Of a stretch of DNA of 64,000 nucleotides, positions 62,690-64,000 are shown in pieces (positions within the stretch are counted from its first letter, which is position 1; each line of letters starts with the position of its first letter). The translations under genes were made by a program, and so were the position numbers. The notes below the pieces were generated by a model, which had not been told where the DNA came from, did no database searches, and was given only the letters and a program-made list of their open reading frames with translations. This DNA comes from CADCWN01 sp046328475 (GTDB lineage Bacteria; Chloroflexota; Chloroflexia; Thermomicrobiales; CADCWN01): contig JAXLWN010000014.1 of the NCBI GenBank assembly GCA_046328475.1, positions 1-64,000 of the forward strand, in the 5' to 3' direction.

Positions 62690-62831
62690 GATCCAGGATG
62701 ACACCGTAGAAGGCTGTGCCTTGCCCCTGTCATCCTGAGCGCAGCGAAGGATCCGTCCCCTCTTACGACTGACGACTGACGACTCCCCCTCGTTACTCGT
62801 TACTCGTTACTCGTTACCCGTTACTCGTCCC
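62690..62831. repeat. GGATCC-GATGACA inverted element, AGCGCAGCGAAGG core and GTTACTC array
   Basis: GGATCCAGGATGACA and TGTCATCC..GGATCC enclose AAGGCTGTGCCTTG. The right arm includes TGAGCGCAGCGAAGG, also found near 49550. ACGACTG and GTTACTC arrays follow up to the mutase stop codon. Confidence 0.78.
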
Positions 62832-64000
62832 TCGTCACCCCTCGTGCTGCCCGACACCCCGCGCAGCGCGTTGCAGAACTCCCTACCGTCGCGCCGGTGC
62901 GCAGCGCTTCCTTCATCGGGTAGAGCAGATTGTCGGTGCCACCGGCCACCCCACGCACGCGGTCCAGCGCCGCAACAATCGCCGCGCCATCGCGCCGCGC
63001 CTTGTACTCGGCCAACCGCGCGAGTTGCGTGGCGACCGCCTCCTCGTTGTGGCGGAAGATCGGCGTCGGCTGCGCCTCGCGCTCGACATACTTGTTCACG
63101 CCCACGATCGCCTTCTCGCCCGTCAGCACCGCCTGCTCGTGCCGCCAGGCCTGGTCGGCGATCGCGTCCTGCACGAACCCCTGCTCGACCGCCGCGACCG
63201 CCCCACCGCGCGCCTCGACCTCGGCCATGATCGCCTCGGCCTTCGCCTGCAACTCATCGGTCAGCTTCTCGATGAACCACGAGCCGCCGAGCGGATCCGC
63301 CGTATCGGCCGCGCCGCTCTCCTCGGCCAGAATCTGCTGCGTGCGCAGCGCCAGCACCGCCGCCTGCTCGGTCGGCAGCCCCAGCGCCTCGTCATAGCCG
63401 TTCGTATGCAGACTCTGCGTGCCACCCAGCACGGCCGCCAGCGCCTGGAGCGTCGTGCGCACCACGTTATTCAGCGGTTGCTGCGCGGTCAGCGACGACC
63501 CCGCCGTCTGCGTGTGAAAGCGCAGCGTCAGCGAGCGCTGGTCGCGCGCCCCGAAGCGGTCCCGCATGATCGTCGCCCAGAGTCGGCGCGCGGCGCGATA
63601 CTTGGCGACTTCCTGGAACAGATTATTATGTCCATTGAAGAAGAAGGCGAGGCGCGGGCCGAACACATCGATCTGCAGCCCCGCCGAGAGCGCCGCCTCC
63701 ACGTAGGCGATGCCATTCGCCAGCGTGAACGCCACCTCCTGCGCCGCCGACGATCCCGCCTCGCGGATGTGGTAGCCACTGATCGAGATCGTGTTCCACT
63801 TCGGCAACTCTTTGGCGCAGTAGGCAAACGTATCGGTGATCAGGCGCATCGACGGGCGCGGCGGGAAGATGTAGGTGCCGCGCGCGATGTATTCCTTCAG
63901 GATGTCGTTCTGGATCGTGCCGCCCAGATTCTTCGGGTCGGCCCCCTGCTCCTCCGCAACCAGCTGATAGAGCAGCAGCAGCACCGACGCGGGCGCGTTG
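62807..64000 (-). CDS. Methylmalonyl-CoA mutase, large (catalytic) subunit; 5' end outside window, 3' frameshift
   Basis: The visible 390 residues are the barrel of methylmalonyl-CoA mutase: YIARGTYIFPPRPSMRLI, ISISGYHIREAGSSAAQEVA, FFFNGHNNLFQEVAKYRAAR, LTLRFHTQTAGSSLTAQQP and LGGTQSLHTNGYDEALGLPT. The enzyme interconverts succinyl-CoA and methylmalonyl-CoA with adenosylcobalamin. It ends just after LRTGATVG; a missing G near 62880 shifts the frame, and EFCNALRGVSGSTRG in the next frame is the normal tail, followed by repeat-encoded DEGRVTGNE and TAA at 62807. No B12-binding domain follows, as in two-subunit enzymes. Confidence 0.88.

Overview
The window is GC-rich bacterial DNA that most resembles a member of the Chloroflexota, probably a Thermomicrobia-type lineage. 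The clues are the GT-C membrane enzymes of the TIGR03663/Agl23 type, tandem DUF5678-like segments beside a retropepsin-like protein, TolB-type propellers followed by 'ETG..GRF..YWE.NGG' modules, a methylmalonyl-CoA mutase large subunit without its B12 domain, and many intergenic heptanucleotide repeats. This assignment is inferred from family content only, because no rRNA gene is present. There is no phage, integrase, IS transposase, CRISPR array or tRNA gene that I can see.

Layout. 1-8.1 kb (minus strand): a glycosylation-type membrane cluster with a GT-C protein fused to an NHL propeller, an Agl23-like GT-C protein, DinB, a GT2 transferase, a PIG-L deacetylase and a small membrane protein. 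8.4-14.1 kb: an alpha/beta hydrolase, 3-methyladenine DNA glycosylase, a wrecked acyl-adenylating enzyme with a wrecked AraC regulator, a VOC/YdeI pair and a VapBC-like toxin-antitoxin module. 14.1-17.3 kb: valS under a complete T-box leader. 17.3-22.8 kb (minus strand): an NTR-WD40 fusion, a rhomboid-like protein, a damaged aminoglycoside-phosphotransferase homologue, a DUF5678/retropepsin pair and a methyltransferase. 23-28.4 kb: an Ldh-family dehydrogenase, a flavin reductase and two heavily frameshifted genes. 28.4-32.8 kb: a molybdopterin oxidoreductase with a haem-binding partner, and an MFS exporter behind a two-operator promoter. 33-38.3 kb: two shattered GT-C genes, a CoA-binding protein and a TolB-like secreted protein. 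38.5-44.2 kb: a FadR-type regulator divergent from a peptide-type ABC importer (binding protein and two permeases, no ATPase). 44.3-64 kb: mostly housekeeping and metabolic genes, namely kelch protein, SDR, GNAT, PHP, phosphohexomutase, family-4 uracil-DNA glycosylase, prephenate dehydrogenase, ThiF/MoeB, c-di-AMP receptor, site-2 protease, PfkB kinase, hydrolase, HicB-like/VapC pair, succinate-semialdehyde dehydrogenase, VOC protein and methylmalonyl-CoA mutase.

Three features cut across genes. First, about twenty intergenic clusters consist of tandem heptanucleotides, many arranged as long inverted repeats. They sit mostly at gene 3' ends and in several cases encode the last residues and stop codon. 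Second, single-nucleotide frameshifts are abundant in some genes and absent from others, without internal nonsense codons. They may be assembly indels or recent decay, and the sequence alone cannot decide. Third, several control regions are very readable: the valS T-box, a paired TAGTC-N6-GACTA operator, an 11-bp-spaced OmpR-type box, and a divergent promoter that may drive an unassigned structured RNA.
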